Assembly (NCBI GenBank): GCA_021030915.1
Contig: JAGEMR010000059.1
Coordinates: 62,001-126,000, forward strand
Direction: 5' to 3'
DNA length: 64,000 nt
DNA from: Astrothelium macrocarpum
Lineage: Eukaryota > Ascomycota > Dothideomycetes > Trypetheliales > Trypetheliaceae
Part shown: one piece after another, positions 11,359-22,791 of the stretch
Position numbering within the stretch: position 1 is the first letter of the stretch
Layout of the letters: each line of letters opens with the position of its first letter
Notes under the pieces: model-generated
What the model was told of the DNA's origin: nothing
Database searches by the model: none
The model's input: only the letters and a program-made list of their open reading frames with translations
Translations under genes and position numbers: made by a program

Positions 11359-14300
11359 TCAGGATTTCTTCGGTCTTCCCTTTCCAGCACCTGCCTTACC
11401 CTTGCCCTTCTTTGAGGGCTTCACATCCTCATCTTCGTCATCCTCATCCTCCGCTGCATCGCTCTTTCTCTTCTTGCCCGTGGCCTTCTTCGGCGCGGCC
11501 TTCTTCTTTGGCTGCTTGACGTATTTGTCCTTTGAGAGGTCGACTTCCTCGTCTTCATTTTCATCTTTGACATCCTCGACGGCTTCACCTTCGTCGGATT
11601 CTTCGATGGCTTCCTCGAGGTCGGGCTTCTCACGCGACTGTTTTTTGGGTGCGACGACACTCGATGCTTTCATGAATGGGAGTGGATGGGATTGTTGATT
11701 GTATCTGTGAGAAAAAATTAGCGGGTAGAAAGAATGAATTGTTGTGTGGGGCTTACAATCTGGTGAATGTCGCTTTGGTCTGCGACTCTAGCTTGACATG
11801 CTCTTGATCCATTGGGCCGACGCCGAGTTCGAGTATGGCATCAAAATCTTCCTTCGTAAGGAAGTAGCTGTCCATAAGCTCGATGACTTCTGGCACGGAC
11901 TCCTTGCCCTCGCGCTCGAGCCTCTTAACAAGCTGCTCCCAGAAGATGGGGATGTATTGTTGTCGTGTTTCATGCCGGTCGCCTGAACTGCGTAGTCGCA
12001 TATGGCCCTGGATTTCCTTGACGAAACGGGCTAATTTGCCTGACATGTATGTTAGTATAACTCCACACAGACTAAGTGCGGGTGTTAATTCACCATGCTT
12101 GCTATTCATCCCCAGCCAGGTCGTAAACCCTGTCTTATGTCCTGCCATGCTGCCGGAGATGAAGCTGGCAGGCCTGACGAAACTGAAAACAGCATGAGTG
12201 GGCATTAAACTCCACTGTTGCTGTGATCCGTGAATCATTCGATCAACCAGGTCACCATCGCTAATGCTCTCTGCAGCCTTATCCACTAGTTCAATCTGCC
12301 TGAGTTTCTTCTCACGTCCCTGGAAACTGTTTGCCAGCAATGGATTCGTGCCCATATAATTCTCTTGCAACATTAGGTAGCTGAATTCGTGGTCGTTGAA
12401 ATAGAGTTCGATTTTGTCGTTTAAAGTTGCCTTGCTGCTGGGTGCAAACATACCACCCCCGATGATTTTGCTGGTGATGTCCCACGGTTTGAGAATGACA
12501 TGCTTCTCCCAGGCCTTTGACATTTGCTTTGACTTGTCGAAATCCAGGGCTGAATGATCGAGTTTGGCGGTCGAAACCATGTTGACAATCTGACGTATAT
12601 CCGCTCCGGATCCTTCAATCAGCGCGTCAATAACCGGAGCAGGCATCTTCAAACCCTCACGGTAAGCAATAGTCATGATGCGAGAGCGTATCTGATCCGT
12701 TGTTGGACGATGGAAAGGCAGGCTGTATGTGACAAAATCAAATGGTTTCATCTTCGGCAGTCGACGATCGTTGCAGATCAAGATCATCGGTATTTGCGTT
12801 TTCTTGCAGACGGCAGCCAGAGCACCCACACCGCCTCGATCACCAGCAGACATACCATCCACTTCATCCATGATGAGGACAAGCTTTTTCTTCGACTCTT
12901 GAACAGACTGGCCGTCACCTGCAAAGTAGCCAAGGAGCGATGTTGTGCTGAGAACGCCCTTCAGGCCCGTCTCGACGAGTTTCTTGCTTCTCGTGTCGCT
13001 TGCATTGCTCTCAACCACATCATAGCCCTCGAGTTTAGCAACGAGATGTGCGGCGGTAGTCTTGCCAATCCCGGGTGGACCATGGATAATGACGGCTCGA
13101 TAAGTCCCACTGCCGTCCGCTCCACCAAGTTTGAAGCCTGTGCGTTGGTTCTTCGGGAATGCTCTAAGCCAGCGTTGAAGCTTGTCTACTTGTGCTTTGT
13201 TGCCACAAATTTGGCTCGTCTGAGTTGGTGCATACTTGACAGTCCATAGGCGAGAATCTTTGGCTGCTGCGGTGCTTTGCTTGCTTTTGGAGGTATTGGA
13301 ACTGGTTCCGGCTCCTCCAGCACCTCCCGCTCTCCGCTCCTCTCGTTCGATTTCTTCAGCCATTTGCTTCACTTTCTCAGCTTCCTTTTGGACCTTCTCA
13401 TCGTATTTGGCTGCTGCTTTGCTATCCCCTCCGTTTGCAGGGAGTTTGCGGATAAGCTCAAAAAGACCGTCCTCGTTGATAGTTTTCAGATTGTTCTTGT
13501 GGATTGTCTCCAGTTTTTTGGGACCTGCCTCACTGCCTAGAACAACAAAGCTTGTATTCTTGCTGGGAGCACCCGTAACTTTTCCGCCATAACGCTTGAC
13601 AAGTTCCTGGCCCTCGCTCCGGTCAATGGTCTCGAGTAAGCCGGTAAATACAAAAGTAAGGCCAGCAAGACAATTTGAAGCACCAGTGGGCTTCTCTTTC
13701 GCTCCTTGAGCTGGCGCGGGCCCGGAATTCGCATGCTGTCCAAACTGGTACTTTTTGGACTCGATACTCGTTGGTGGCGTAGGCGCTCGCACAAGAGGAA
13801 TGCTGTCGTAGATTGCCTGTACCGCATTGTTTTCTGGGATATCGGCCTGTTTGGGCTTTTTGGCTGGTGATTTTTTTGTGGGCGAAGTCTTCTTTCCTCG
13901 ACCTTTCTTTGGCGTCATGTCATCTTCGTCTTCATCAAAGACATCTGATTTACGCTTCCTGCTAGTAGTTACCTTGGTCTTCTTGCCCTTTGCAGGTGTG
14001 GATACTGCGATTTCTTCATCGTCATCGGGAACTACAAAGTCATCATCCGGGTTGGTATCTTTCATGTCAACATCCATTTTAGGCTCAAAGTCATCCTCCT
14101 CTTTGGGCAACGTTTTCTGCCTGGCTTTGGCTTTTGACACGCGCTTCGGCTTTACAATTTCCTCTTCTTCTCCGCTCTCCTCATAATCATCGCCCAGGCC
14201 TTTGCCAGATTTCTTGAACTCTGCATTGAAAACATCATCACCGGCATCAGGATCATCGTCGAGCTTTACTCCATCGAATAGGTCATCATCATCAGCTCCA

Positions 14301-14836
14301 TCACTGAAGGTTGTGGTGCTTTTGCGTGGCGTATCTCCTTTGCTCTTGATTGTACCATTTGACTTGGAGGTGTTTTTTGATTTTGCACCATTGGTTTTAC
14401 TAGGTGTTGTCTGTGGTGCGGGTTTTACAGAGACTTTGGAGCTAACGGCAGCAGATCTCTTCGGTTTGTTCTTCTCGGACGTCGCAAAATAGTCGGTCGA
14501 TGTCGTAGTTTCTCCGACTGGAGATTCGGCTTTTTTTCTGTGCATTCAGATTCAGAAAGCGGACTAATATGTCAAGCATATGCTCTAAACTTACGCAGGT
14601 TTCTTTGGCGTGGACTTTTTAGGAGTTGGCTTGGAGCTGAAATAACGGCATTAGTTTCAGATTAAATACACATTCATACGAGCATACATTTCAACTACGT
14701 CTTCGTCTTCACTCTCATCCACAATTTTACGTTTGCCTCTCGATTGCTTCTTGGCAGAATCGTCTTTTTTGGGCGTCTTTGCGGGGGCCGCTGATGCGGG
14801 CTTTCCACCAAAAAAGCTGCGAATGTCTGATGGCAT
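11359..14836 (-). CDS. RFC1: Replication factor C large subunit RFC1
   Basis: Four exons (14836-14688, 14636-14595, 14537-11757, 11704-11359) give 1,105 residues; all three introns have GT-AG ends and restore frame exactly. The start MPSDIRSFFGG carries a PIP-like IRSFF motif. A long acidic/basic linker follows, then a BRCT domain at about 352-427 (LAGLTFVFTGLLETI). The AAA+ clamp-loader core has Walker A GPPGIGKT at about 550-557 and Walker B LVLIMDEVDG at about 616-624. The C-terminal RFC1 domain ends in a Lys/Glu-rich nuclear tail. The protein binds nicked or primed DNA and, with RFC2-5, loads PCNA during replication and repair. Its length fits the family, and nothing is broken. Confidence 0.95.
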
Positions 14837-15065
14837 GGCTCAGAAGTTCAACATAAAATACAGGTGGTCGAAGCAAGGGGATTGACTCGTTGTTCGAATC
14901 AATGCATAGTGCAGAGGCACATCACAGCAGAACGGTGACGTGAAGGTTCGCGGAGACGCGACTCATCGAATTGTCGCGCATCACTTTTGCCCGATGTTCC
15001 TCCGAACGCGCATCTATTATCCAACCATTTCCGGAACGAAGCTTATCACACCTTGCCGGACATCA
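14837..15065. promoter_or_regulatory. Short divergent promoter between RFC1 and mL16
   Basis: Only 229 bases separate the two predicted start codons, which point away from each other, so the promoters must share this space. No TATA box is evident, as expected for housekeeping genes. Confidence 0.5.
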
Positions 15066-15865
15066 ATGCCTCCATCACGGATAAAATGGAGCTTTAGCTC
15101 TTTCACCTTCTTTAACTTGCCTGCAAAATCATCTTGTAAGCTCGACTTTTCACCATACCCAACCGCGATTAACTATAGCTAGGTCCATACTCTCCTACGT
15201 CCTCCTTGCAATGTTCTCGCCTTTTTTCTACAACTCCTCAAAAATCTGACTGGCTCGCACCCAAATCGGGGGAAAGCAAAAAGTCACGAAAGGGAAAACC
15301 TCGTGTTCCTACGGGAGGCTCTGTGCGTGGAACAACCGTTGTGTGGGGTGATTATGGACTGCGGATGCGTGACCATGACCGACGCATCAGTGCAGCCCAA
15401 CTCCGTAATGGGGAAGATACAATTCGGAGACGACTAAGAGGGATGCGATATCGGCTGTATATGAGAATAAATGCAAATATCGGCGTTTACACAAGTGGGA
15501 ACGAATCGAGAATGGGAAAAGGGAAAGGTACTTTCGATCATTGGGCAAGCAGAGTTGCGGTCTCGAAGATAATATTTGAGTTGAAAGGGGAGATACACGA
15601 GCAAATAGTCAGAGATGCCTTTAGGTTGGCTGGGAATAAAATGCCTGGTAAGTCCAAAGGGAAGTTTTTGCTATTATATAAACTAATTTCGTGGTTCGCA
15701 GGCGTGTACGAGTTTGTCAAGAAAGGCGATCCGCCTGTCATGGGAATCACAAAGCTTGGAAATGGTATCACTGAAGCGGAATTAAAAAGACCGCGGAAAG
15801 CATTACCAGCTCCAAGTCTACCGCAGACGGCGGCACGTTTGCCATCTACAACGCCGCCTTCATAG
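15066..15865 (+). CDS. MRPL16: Mitochondrial large-subunit ribosomal protein L16
   Basis: Three exons (15066-15135, 15183-15647, 15702-15865) give 232 residues. The core from GTTVVWGDYGL to ITKL is the uL16m signature, including RMGKGKGTFDHWASRV and VRDAFRLAGNKMPG. uL16 sits near the peptidyl-transferase centre and the tRNA elbow in the large subunit. The first exon begins MPPSRIKW and is joined across a 47 nt intron; it supplies the mitochondrial presequence (with RLFSTTPQK). The second intron is 54 nt and has no in-frame stop, so read-through would insert 18 residues between MPG and VYEFVKKG. Family conservation across that point favours splicing. The first exon is the least certain part. 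Confidence 0.88.
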
Positions 15866-16038
15866 GGGCTCAATGTATAATAGATATAATTTAAGAAAAT
15901 CCGATGACGTTCCGGATGAACAGAGTGTCAATGGGGTCCACGAGGAGATTCCAATCCCTTTCATGTCAACCTGGAAACTTGTCTTCAATTCTTTGGTTAC
16001 GAGCTCTAGATTTTTACATGCCATCCAGCTTGAAAAAT

Positions 16039-16875
16039 TTACAAGGTATTCCGTAGTAGCTTGTTCATTTTTGCCATTTTTGACGAAACGCTGTCATCAA
16101 TGGTTCGGTCGCCAATCTCAACGATGAGGCCCCCCTTGATCTCCGGGTTCACCTTGGGGACAACCTTCAACTTCTTTCCCTGGCCGACATATTGTGATTT
16201 TGAAATGGTGCCTTCCAGTTGTCGGACGACCTTGGGGTCGAGGGGCTAATTCTATGTTAGCATATGCTTGTTTGTGTTAATTCACCTTGTGGGTTTTTTC
16301 TTACAGCTGCACTGGTGATTGTGCATTCCACCTCTCCCCGGTAAGCACCGATAAGTGTTCCAAATTTTTCACAGACACCTTCCAACAGAGACAATCGATT
16401 GTTCTCTGCGAGGGTATCCAGGAGATTCTTCACTGTAGCGTTCTTGTCTGTGGCGCCAATTTGCTTCTGCAGCTCAGAGACAATTTGCTTCTTGTCTTCG
16501 GTCGAAAGGGTAGGAACTGATATAACGCGCTGTAACTTCTCGTCGCGCTTGAAGACTTGATACATGTTTTGTATGGCTGTTGCGGTATTATCGAGAGAGG
16601 ATGTTTTGGCTGCGGCAGTGTACTGAGGAGAGCAAGTGTTAACTTGTAAAGTCACCGCAAGAGCTGCAAACCCTATCTTGAATAGCTCAATAGGAATTTG
16701 AACGTACTAGAGCACTAGCATAAGTTCCGTCGAGGCCGAAGAGAGGTACAGGAGGCTTGGTGGAGGGAGCTCCAGCGGCAGGTGTAGCATAGTTCCGGAT
16801 TGCCGCACGCGCAGCAATTGGTGTGCGATAAGCCGAAGCTCGCGTAGCTTGGGCGAAAGCTCGACGCGAGAGCAT
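16039..16875 (-). CDS. ATP5: ATP synthase subunit 5 (OSCP/delta)
   Basis: Three exons (16875-16708, 16622-16305, 16245-16039) give 230 residues; introns of 85 and 59 nt both fall between codons. The presequence MLSRRAFAQATRASAYR is rich in Arg and Ala and targets mitochondria. The mature part carries the OSCP signature near the C-terminus (GGLIVEIGDRTIDDSV). OSCP joins the F1 catalytic head to the peripheral stalk of the F1Fo ATP synthase in the inner membrane. The length matches fungal orthologues. The 3' end faces the mL16 gene, with 173 bases between them. Confidence 0.95.
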
Positions 16876-17241
16876 CTTGAGGGGAGAATACGAAGGTCAA
16901 TGTGTGGATTGGTGAAGTAGTCTAATGCTCTGTCGGAATGAGGTTAAAAGCCCTCAAGCTCCGAACAAGGAGTATTAGCCACGTGATCAGACCTCATCCC
17001 GCCCTTTCCGTCTCAACATTCACAAGGGACCACAGCTGCAACAACATTTTCTTTATTCACAATTTGACATTTGGTGATGGCTTCAGCGCCCCCTTATTAA
17101 TTACGTATTACGGAAAGTCCAGAATTCTCTGAACAACCAGAATGGCAGATCCTAATCCAAGTCCTCTCCAGCAGTGAGATGGATCAACCATCCCTCCACT
17201 GGATCTTCGCGGCCCTGGTTCTCGCTGTTGATGATCTACAC
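16876..17241. other. Intergenic region
   Basis: 5' flank of the OSCP gene and 3' flank of the Myb-like gene. No feature is recognised. Confidence 0.4.
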
Positions 17242-17985
17242 TTAAATTAGCTCCAGAAGAGTATCGATCGAACTGAGGCTACTAACGTCTTCTTCAGGCG
17301 ACTCGTTCTCCCTATGAATCTCTTGAGGTAATTCCTCTTCATCCATATCGCCAGATAGTTCTTCTCTATCCACTTCATCAAGTAATTCGTCTCCATCTAC
17401 CTCGCCGAAAAATCCGTCTCCAGCATGTCCTTCATCATTGGCATACATTCTGGATGCTTCACCTGTGTCCATCTCAAGCATCTGCTTGAGCCTGTACCAG
17501 CGCTGTGCAATGCCGCTCTGCGTGCGGTGTGGTATGCGTTGTGCAATGTCACGAAACGAAAAGCCTTCGGTTTTGAGCGTGATAAGAGCGGCATCTTCTG
17601 TGAGTGTCCAGGATTTGCGCCCTGGTTTGTCCTTTCGATTTCCGTTCGGGACGTGGTTCGACCGTGCATCCATTTGCGCGCTCTCAGCTGGGAAGTGTCT
17701 CTTGTAAGCCGAATCCGCAGCTGTTAGGAGCATTTCCCAGGGCGTCAACGTACCTGCCTGCTCTCTGCCGTTGGCTGTGCGCGAAGCTGTATTATCTGGT
17801 ACGGCGAGGTACGGCTGCCGGGATGATACCTCGGCAAGCACATCTAGTCTGCTGGTGTCTAGTGGTGGATTCCTCACTGGTAATTCTCTCGAGGTTCTTT
17901 CGTAGCTCTCTTGGATTGTCATAGGATGGATCTGATGCAGCCACACCATATCGCCATATCTATTAAGACGGAACTGCGAATTCAT
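17242..17985 (-). CDS. Myb/SANT-like DNA-binding protein
   Basis: The open frame begins at 18165, but the start is placed at the internal Met at 17985 (MNSQFRLNRYG), giving 247 residues; the upstream 60 codons look like 5' leader. Residues from about 118 to 170 contain GRKSWTLTEDAALITLKTEGFSFRDIAQRIPHRTQ, whose parts WTLTEDAALI and RDIAQRIPHRTQ match the first and third helices of a Myb/SANT repeat, followed by GIAQRWYRL. The C-terminal 80 residues are very acidic (repeated EEL/DEEEL blocks), compatible with an activation region. A nuclear sequence-specific regulator is the likely role; its target is unknown. Confidence 0.7.
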   Translation of the reverse strand: MNSQFRLNRYGDMVWLHQIHPMTIQESYERTSRELPVRNPPLDTSRLDVLAEVSSRQPYLAVPDNTASRTANGREQAGTLTPWEMLLTAADSAYKRHFPAESAQMDARSNHVPNGNRKDKPGRKSWTLTEDAALITLKTEGFSFRDIAQRIPHRTQSGIAQRWYRLKQMLEMDTGEASRMYANDEGHAGDGFFGEVDGDELLDEVDREELSGDMDEEELPQEIHRENESPEEDVSSLSSIDTLLELI

Positions 17986-18220
17986 TTTGAAAGGATTGTT
18001 GCGAGTGTTGCTCTGACTATACGGAAAACTTGATGGAGTTTCCTTGGTGCTATAAATACGTTTCAGTATGAAGATTGTGACGTGTGGTTTCATGCTTCCT
18101 TGCGAATCACACGGCAACGGAACACAAACAAACTTCAATGTGCCTTTGTGAGTGGAAGATTTCACGGTCCGTGGATTCTTTCAGTATATATTCCATTCTA
18201 CAAAGAGCACTTCTCAGCGA

Positions 18221-18325
18221 GCCACTTGGGTGGCTTAGCGGTAAACTTCTGGAGGGATCAGTCTTTACCGTGAATCCAAATCGGTTCCCCTCGAGCGTCT
18301 CTGGGTTCGAATCCCACTTGTGGGC
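18221..18325 (+). tRNA. tRNA-like element with pol III A and B boxes (degenerate tRNA or SINE head)
   Basis: TGGCTTAGCGGT at 18231-18242 is an 11/12 match to the A-box consensus. GGTTCGAATCC at 18304-18314 is a perfect B box in a T-arm context. The acceptor ends (GCCAC and GTGGGC) pair only with a bulge, the region between the boxes cannot be folded into a standard anticodon arm, and it contains a 7-bp hairpin (CGGTAAA/TTTACCG). I therefore cannot name an amino acid. T runs at 18439-18442 and 18447-18453 could end a transcript of about 220 nt. A degenerate tRNA gene, an intron-containing tRNA, or a tRNA-derived SINE are all possible. Confidence 0.4.
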
Positions 18326-18742
18326 CTTGATTCACAGCTGCGCAACCCCAATTCGGTCGGAAAAAATCTCGATGAAGGCTCACGCCGAGTAGCCTGAGAG
18401 ATTTCTCACTCCATGGTCCTTCGGGGGCCGGTTTCGAGTTTTGCCCTTTTTTTGATCCCTTTCCGAAATAATCGCATCAAACTCAGCGACGTAATCCCTA
18501 ATGCAACTATTACATAATTCATCTTTAGTTCTTGCTTCACAAGCTCTCCAAGGACACCTGGGAACTAATCTCTTGTCACAACAATTGCAAGATCATTTAT
18601 ACAAGCCCCGGTTTCTTCATAAATGAGCTTAGGTAAGTCCTTTACAAGTTCTGAATGCAAACCAAAATTGAAGTCACTGATTCATTATGCATCTATCAAC
18701 ATGAGGCTATTACGTGCAAATCAGGGCACTCAAAACTAGGGT

Positions 18743-19717
18743 TCAACCATAAACCTTCGCCACTCTATGGACGCCTGCACCGGGTACATTCCTATGGTGC
18801 CTTGATGTTTGCGAATAAGCAATAGGCTTCTGTGGAGCGTCTAACTCCTTTTTCATAGTACTTATTGCTTGTTCGATGCCTTTGTGTACATTCTTCAAGT
18901 ACAATCCAGCCAATCGGGTATAGCTCTCCCGCGTGATGAGGCTCAGGCCTTTAACGGGGCAAGAGTATGAGAAGGAGACAACCTCAGTGAAATGAGCAAC
19001 ACAAACGTCCTTCACGGGCCAGTCCTGACTGGGTTCCAAAACCAATGGTTCATGAGGACCTTGCTTCTTGCACGGATATCCTGGTCTCGCTATGCTTATG
19101 TGTTCTGCCTGTATTTCCGAACTCTTGGATACTATTCCTTTACCTTGGTATGTGTACATAGGGATCGCTTCAAAGTGCTCTGCGCACTTACTGAGAAGGA
19201 TGAATGGACGATGCTTTGCACAAGCTGCTCCGACCTGGGTTTCTGCTCGATCTGCTTCTCCTGGTTGAATCCTTGGATTGTAAAGTGGCTCGATATATGG
19301 GGCAAGGATAATCGCGCCTTCTTGGAAAGATTCCTTTGTGGTATACCCGTGAACCCAGTACTCTGTCGATGGGTGCTGATCCCAGACGCTTTTACCATAG
19401 TAAGTTGGTTGTATTGCAGAAGGTGCCGCAGATGCGGCCAAAGTGCGTTGATGAACAGTCGATAATTGATGGCGTTTGTTGTCGTAGGGACCTTGAGGCG
19501 CAATGCTTTGTTGATTCCAGACCGATGGACCACGTGCTAGTGATGGATTATATTTCGTTTCAGGAGCTTTTGATACATTATGACCTACCTTACTGCGGGC
19601 CTGAAGTTTTGCCCAGTTTTCTCGTCCAGGAGAGTCGTTTGGGTATGCTGAAGTGTTTGACTGACCACCAGGGCCCTTAAGGTGTGCTAATTCGTTCCAT
19701 CCATTAACTGCAGGCAT
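18743..19717 (-). CDS. DUF6590-like hypothetical protein
   Basis: An intronless frame of 324 residues. The first 120 are disordered and rich in Gln, Ser and Pro. From about residue 128 (ESFQEGAIILAPY) to 290 the pattern resembles the fungal DUF6590 domain: an F(Q/K)EG start, a central Cys/His stretch ending in IPMYTYQGKG, and a C-terminal segment with GLSLITRESY followed by LAGLYLK. The biochemical role of this family is unknown to me. There is no signal peptide. The assignment rests on remembered pattern resemblance, so the domain name is tentative, while the gene itself is well supported by length. Confidence 0.6.
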   Translation of the reverse strand: MPAVNGWNELAHLKGPGGQSNTSAYPNDSPGRENWAKLQARSKVGHNVSKAPETKYNPSLARGPSVWNQQSIAPQGPYDNKRHQLSTVHQRTLAASAAPSAIQPTYYGKSVWDQHPSTEYWVHGYTTKESFQEGAIILAPYIEPLYNPRIQPGEADRAETQVGAACAKHRPFILLSKCAEHFEAIPMYTYQGKGIVSKSSEIQAEHISIARPGYPCKKQGPHEPLVLEPSQDWPVKDVCVAHFTEVVSFSYSCPVKGLSLITRESYTRLAGLYLKNVHKGIEQAISTMKKELDAPQKPIAYSQTSRHHRNVPGAGVHRVAKVYG

Positions 19718-20211
19718 TATTTTGGAACTTTGTAACTTGATGGTGTTACTGAAAGCGAGAAAGTAAGAAAATAGTCTTAATGTTGAAAAATGTGGCAGCT
19801 ATGTTCTGGAGAAAGGAGAGGAAAACATCTAAGCTGTATATTCTGTACGAGCTCGGGATGTTATGAGCCAGCACATCTTCGTGAAAGCCAAAGAGAACAA
19901 TTGAATACAAAGAACCGACAGCCGAAATATTTTTGGAGTCTTTAAATCATCTCAAAGGCTCAAAGAATTCCCATTCATGTCCAAATAACCCCTTTCCTTG
20001 TCAAACCTGGAGAGGTTTTATTGATTATCCTTTGTTTCGTTTACGCCCTGGTGCTAACAAGCGTAAGAGTCTCTGTCAAGTAATCTACAAGAGCTCAAGA
20101 TACCCTTCGCTTAGCTCTCTGCCTCATACTCTTTCCAACGATATCTCTTTCCTCATTGAAATCTCCAAATTAAAAGTAACAACCTGACTGTTGATCCGAG
20201 ATCCGGTCAGA
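19718..20211. promoter_or_regulatory. Divergent intergenic region
   Basis: The two flanking genes start away from each other here. The final 150 bases before the plus-strand start are pyrimidine-rich, as is common in fungal promoters. No discrete operator is assigned. Confidence 0.4.
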
Positions 20212-21633
20212 ATGGCTAACTTTGACTCTCTCAAAAGAGCATACGGATGGCTCGAATACCAAATACTAGGTACGGTCAGGTATCAACCACAACATGACAT
20301 CTTTTCGGCAACTGACGCTCACATAGGCATCTTGGATGAAGGAGCTAGCTCTGTGCGAGAGCTTGGCTGTGTTTCTCCAGCAGCGAGGGATTTGTCCGGT
20401 GAGCACACCTCGTCTACCACTCCTCAGATCCCGGGAGATAAAATCGACTACGAGCCGTACGCTCTAGAACAGGCTTCGCAGTCCGGCCCGAGATTTACGT
20501 CAAACAGCTCGCGAATAACAACAGTGAACGAGAATGGTATTGAGGTGTATGCCCTCGTACTCCCTTCAGATTTTGTCGATCTTTTGCAAAACAATCTTTC
20601 AGCATTCGATGGGGTACAAGCCTTGGACGAGCGTGTCTGCTACTTGACGAACAGTCTCAACACCACTCAAAGCGAATTGGCCGAACTTGAACAACATCTC
20701 ACGGCTTTAGGTGATGTGAATCGTGGATTTGAGCAAGAAGAAGAAGCAACACGGTACAGCGTAGAAATTGAAAGCTTGATTCGCCACAAGGAGACACTTC
20801 AGCAATCAGCTACTCAACTCGAGGAAGCATTGGGCACATATAAGCTAGGACTACAGTCCGCAAAATTTGCAAAGAAGGCGCATGAAATGCACCTACACAG
20901 ACTTCTTCGACAGCCTTTACAGCAATCTGGCTTGATGAAAACGACTCAAACACCGTTACCAGCGTCTGAACATGACTCAATACCAATTCAGCTTGAGGAG
21001 GGTAGTTTCGGAGATTATAATCCCGGATTCATCATCCCAACATACGGCTCCGAACCATCGCAGACACCAAGTGAGGCCGAGAAGATGAACTTCCGTGTTA
21101 AAATCGAAGAAAAGTCCAACGAGGTTGCTGAGTACCGTCACCAGCTTGATACTTTTCCGGAGATCTATGACAAGAATGTAGGTCAATTTAACGAAAACGC
21201 CAGGAACGGTATTGAGCAGCCCTCTTTTGAGATGTTTGACCAAATACATTTCAATCTCAAAGCCGAGATTACTCGAGGTCTCATCAACTTGGAAGCGGAA
21301 CTTCGAGAACTCAAGCTCCAAGCCCTTGAAGCTGGTGTCGAACATAGATTCGACGAAGAATCTGTTTTCCAGAGCAACCCAAATGAAGGTTACGCTGAGA
21401 GCCTGGAGAATGACATGATCCGCACTGCTCCCGTCGCGAAGATTGAAGCTTGGCTCGATGACCTTTTCGACGATGCCAACGAGGCAGGTGCGGCCAATAG
21501 TATGCCATCGCTTGAGTGTGATGATTGGGACGCCCGCACAGTCGAAATTGGTGATAGTATCAGCTGCGTAGGCTCTGAGTCTCAACTTCGCAAGATCCAG
21601 CGTTGGGAAGAGATGAAGCCACAAATGGCGTAA
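20212..21633 (+). CDS. Coiled-coil hypothetical protein
   Basis: An intronless frame of 473 residues from the ATG at 20212 (MANFDSLKRAYGWLE); an upstream in-frame TTG is ignored. Residues of about 140-235 form a long heptad-like coiled coil (SLNTTQSELAELEQHL, then EIESLIRHKETLQQSATQLEEAL). A second one lies near 300-390 (KAEITRGLINLEAELRELKLQALE). There is no catalytic motif, signal peptide or membrane segment. An adaptor or structural protein is plausible, but I do not recognise the family. Confidence 0.6.
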   Translation: MANFDSLKRAYGWLEYQILGTVRYQPQHDIFSATDAHIGILDEGASSVRELGCVSPAARDLSGEHTSSTTPQIPGDKIDYEPYALEQASQSGPRFTSNSSRITTVNENGIEVYALVLPSDFVDLLQNNLSAFDGVQALDERVCYLTNSLNTTQSELAELEQHLTALGDVNRGFEQEEEATRYSVEIESLIRHKETLQQSATQLEEALGTYKLGLQSAKFAKKAHEMHLHRLLRQPLQQSGLMKTTQTPLPASEHDSIPIQLEEGSFGDYNPGFIIPTYGSEPSQTPSEAEKMNFRVKIEEKSNEVAEYRHQLDTFPEIYDKNVGQFNENARNGIEQPSFEMFDQIHFNLKAEITRGLINLEAELRELKLQALEAGVEHRFDEESVFQSNPNEGYAESLENDMIRTAPVAKIEAWLDDLFDDANEAGAANSMPSLECDDWDARTVEIGDSISCVGSESQLRKIQRWEEMKPQMA

Positions 21634-22791
21634 AGGCACTGCTGACAGCTTGCCTTGTGTAGGAAAACTGTATGCGGTAAAACGAATGCTGTTTGCTAGC
21701 GTTCATAAGCAAATTTAGATCGTCTTGTGTTCTTAGACAAGGCCCGCGGCGCGCTAAAATTATATTAAATCGGTTTAATTGTAAATTTGTGTATGCCTAC
21801 AATATTCATTCCATAAATGTCCGACTTGAGCGGTTGATAGGACAAGTGAGCAAATTTCATTTGACTGAATGAATGATTTTTACAAAGTCGGCCAGTGCAC
21901 CTTGGACGATGGCCGAACCACTTTGGGGACTATGAAAGATCACGAAACAACTTTAGTTGATGTTGCAATTGTAATAAGTGTTTAAATGGTGGGAGTGGGG
22001 ATCGTGTAAATCGCATCATTCGCATGCAGACAAAGAAACCGGTAACGCTCAAAGGCCTGCCTTGTATCGAGTAGTAAGGCTTGCAGATTGAAGCATGGTG
22101 GTCCAAGAAGCGAAAAAATGAGCGTTGGCAAATGCCAAATTGCGATGACTCTTATTATACTTTGGGTCGATCTTAAAATCTCCTCAAGCTGTGTAGAGTC
22201 CATTTTATTTATCGGAAGTGAGTCTTACCTATTATGGTGATAACCCTGTCAGAATAACGATAGGAGATTGGCTATCCACAGTCGGTTGGCAGTCACGGGT
22301 GAGTACCTCTGTACTTATCTTAGACGCTTGACTTTTCTGCAGACACAAGATGGCTCCTATCATCGCTCGCCAGAGAGAACTTGTCAATGGATAGAGAATT
22401 ATTACACTGGAGTCTTGCTTATCAAGGAACAATGGCATTCCGTCTTGTGGCGCGGCATAAAGCCACACTTTGCCACCTTACCCATTGACTCGCTTTCGTC
22501 AACATGAGCTCATCACTCGTCCAAATCAACTGCAGAATACAGCCGTCATCAGAGTAAGAATCGACTTGGAACGGTCAAAATGTGGTATAAAGTCGCTGCC
22601 AGTACGTCTGGCTTCGAAGCTTTGCGATTCACAACTCCATGGTGTGATTGCGAGTGAATTACTTAGAGTCGATCTTCCCAACCTGCTTGAACAAGCCCTC
22701 ATCTTTGCAATTGCAAAACGTCTATTCCTCGAGATTCATTACTGTGGGACACTATACCCCGTCTAGCTTCTTCTCTTCCCTTTCGCCCGCC
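21634..22791. other. Intergenic, no supported gene
   Basis: 3' flank of the coiled-coil gene and 5' flank of the NTF2-like gene. Short reverse frames at 21982-22203 and 22232-22468 have no recognisable content. Confidence 0.5.

Noticed and set aside
12554..14492. Several 90-230-codon plus-strand frames
   Set aside because: Antisense shadows of RFC1, rich in Ser/Phe as expected from reversed Lys/Glu codons.
18992..19465. 157-codon plus-strand frame
   Set aside because: Antisense shadow of the DUF6590-like gene, with no domain of its own.
20977..21639. 220-codon reverse frame
   Set aside because: Antisense to the coiled-coil gene; no motif and no independent support.
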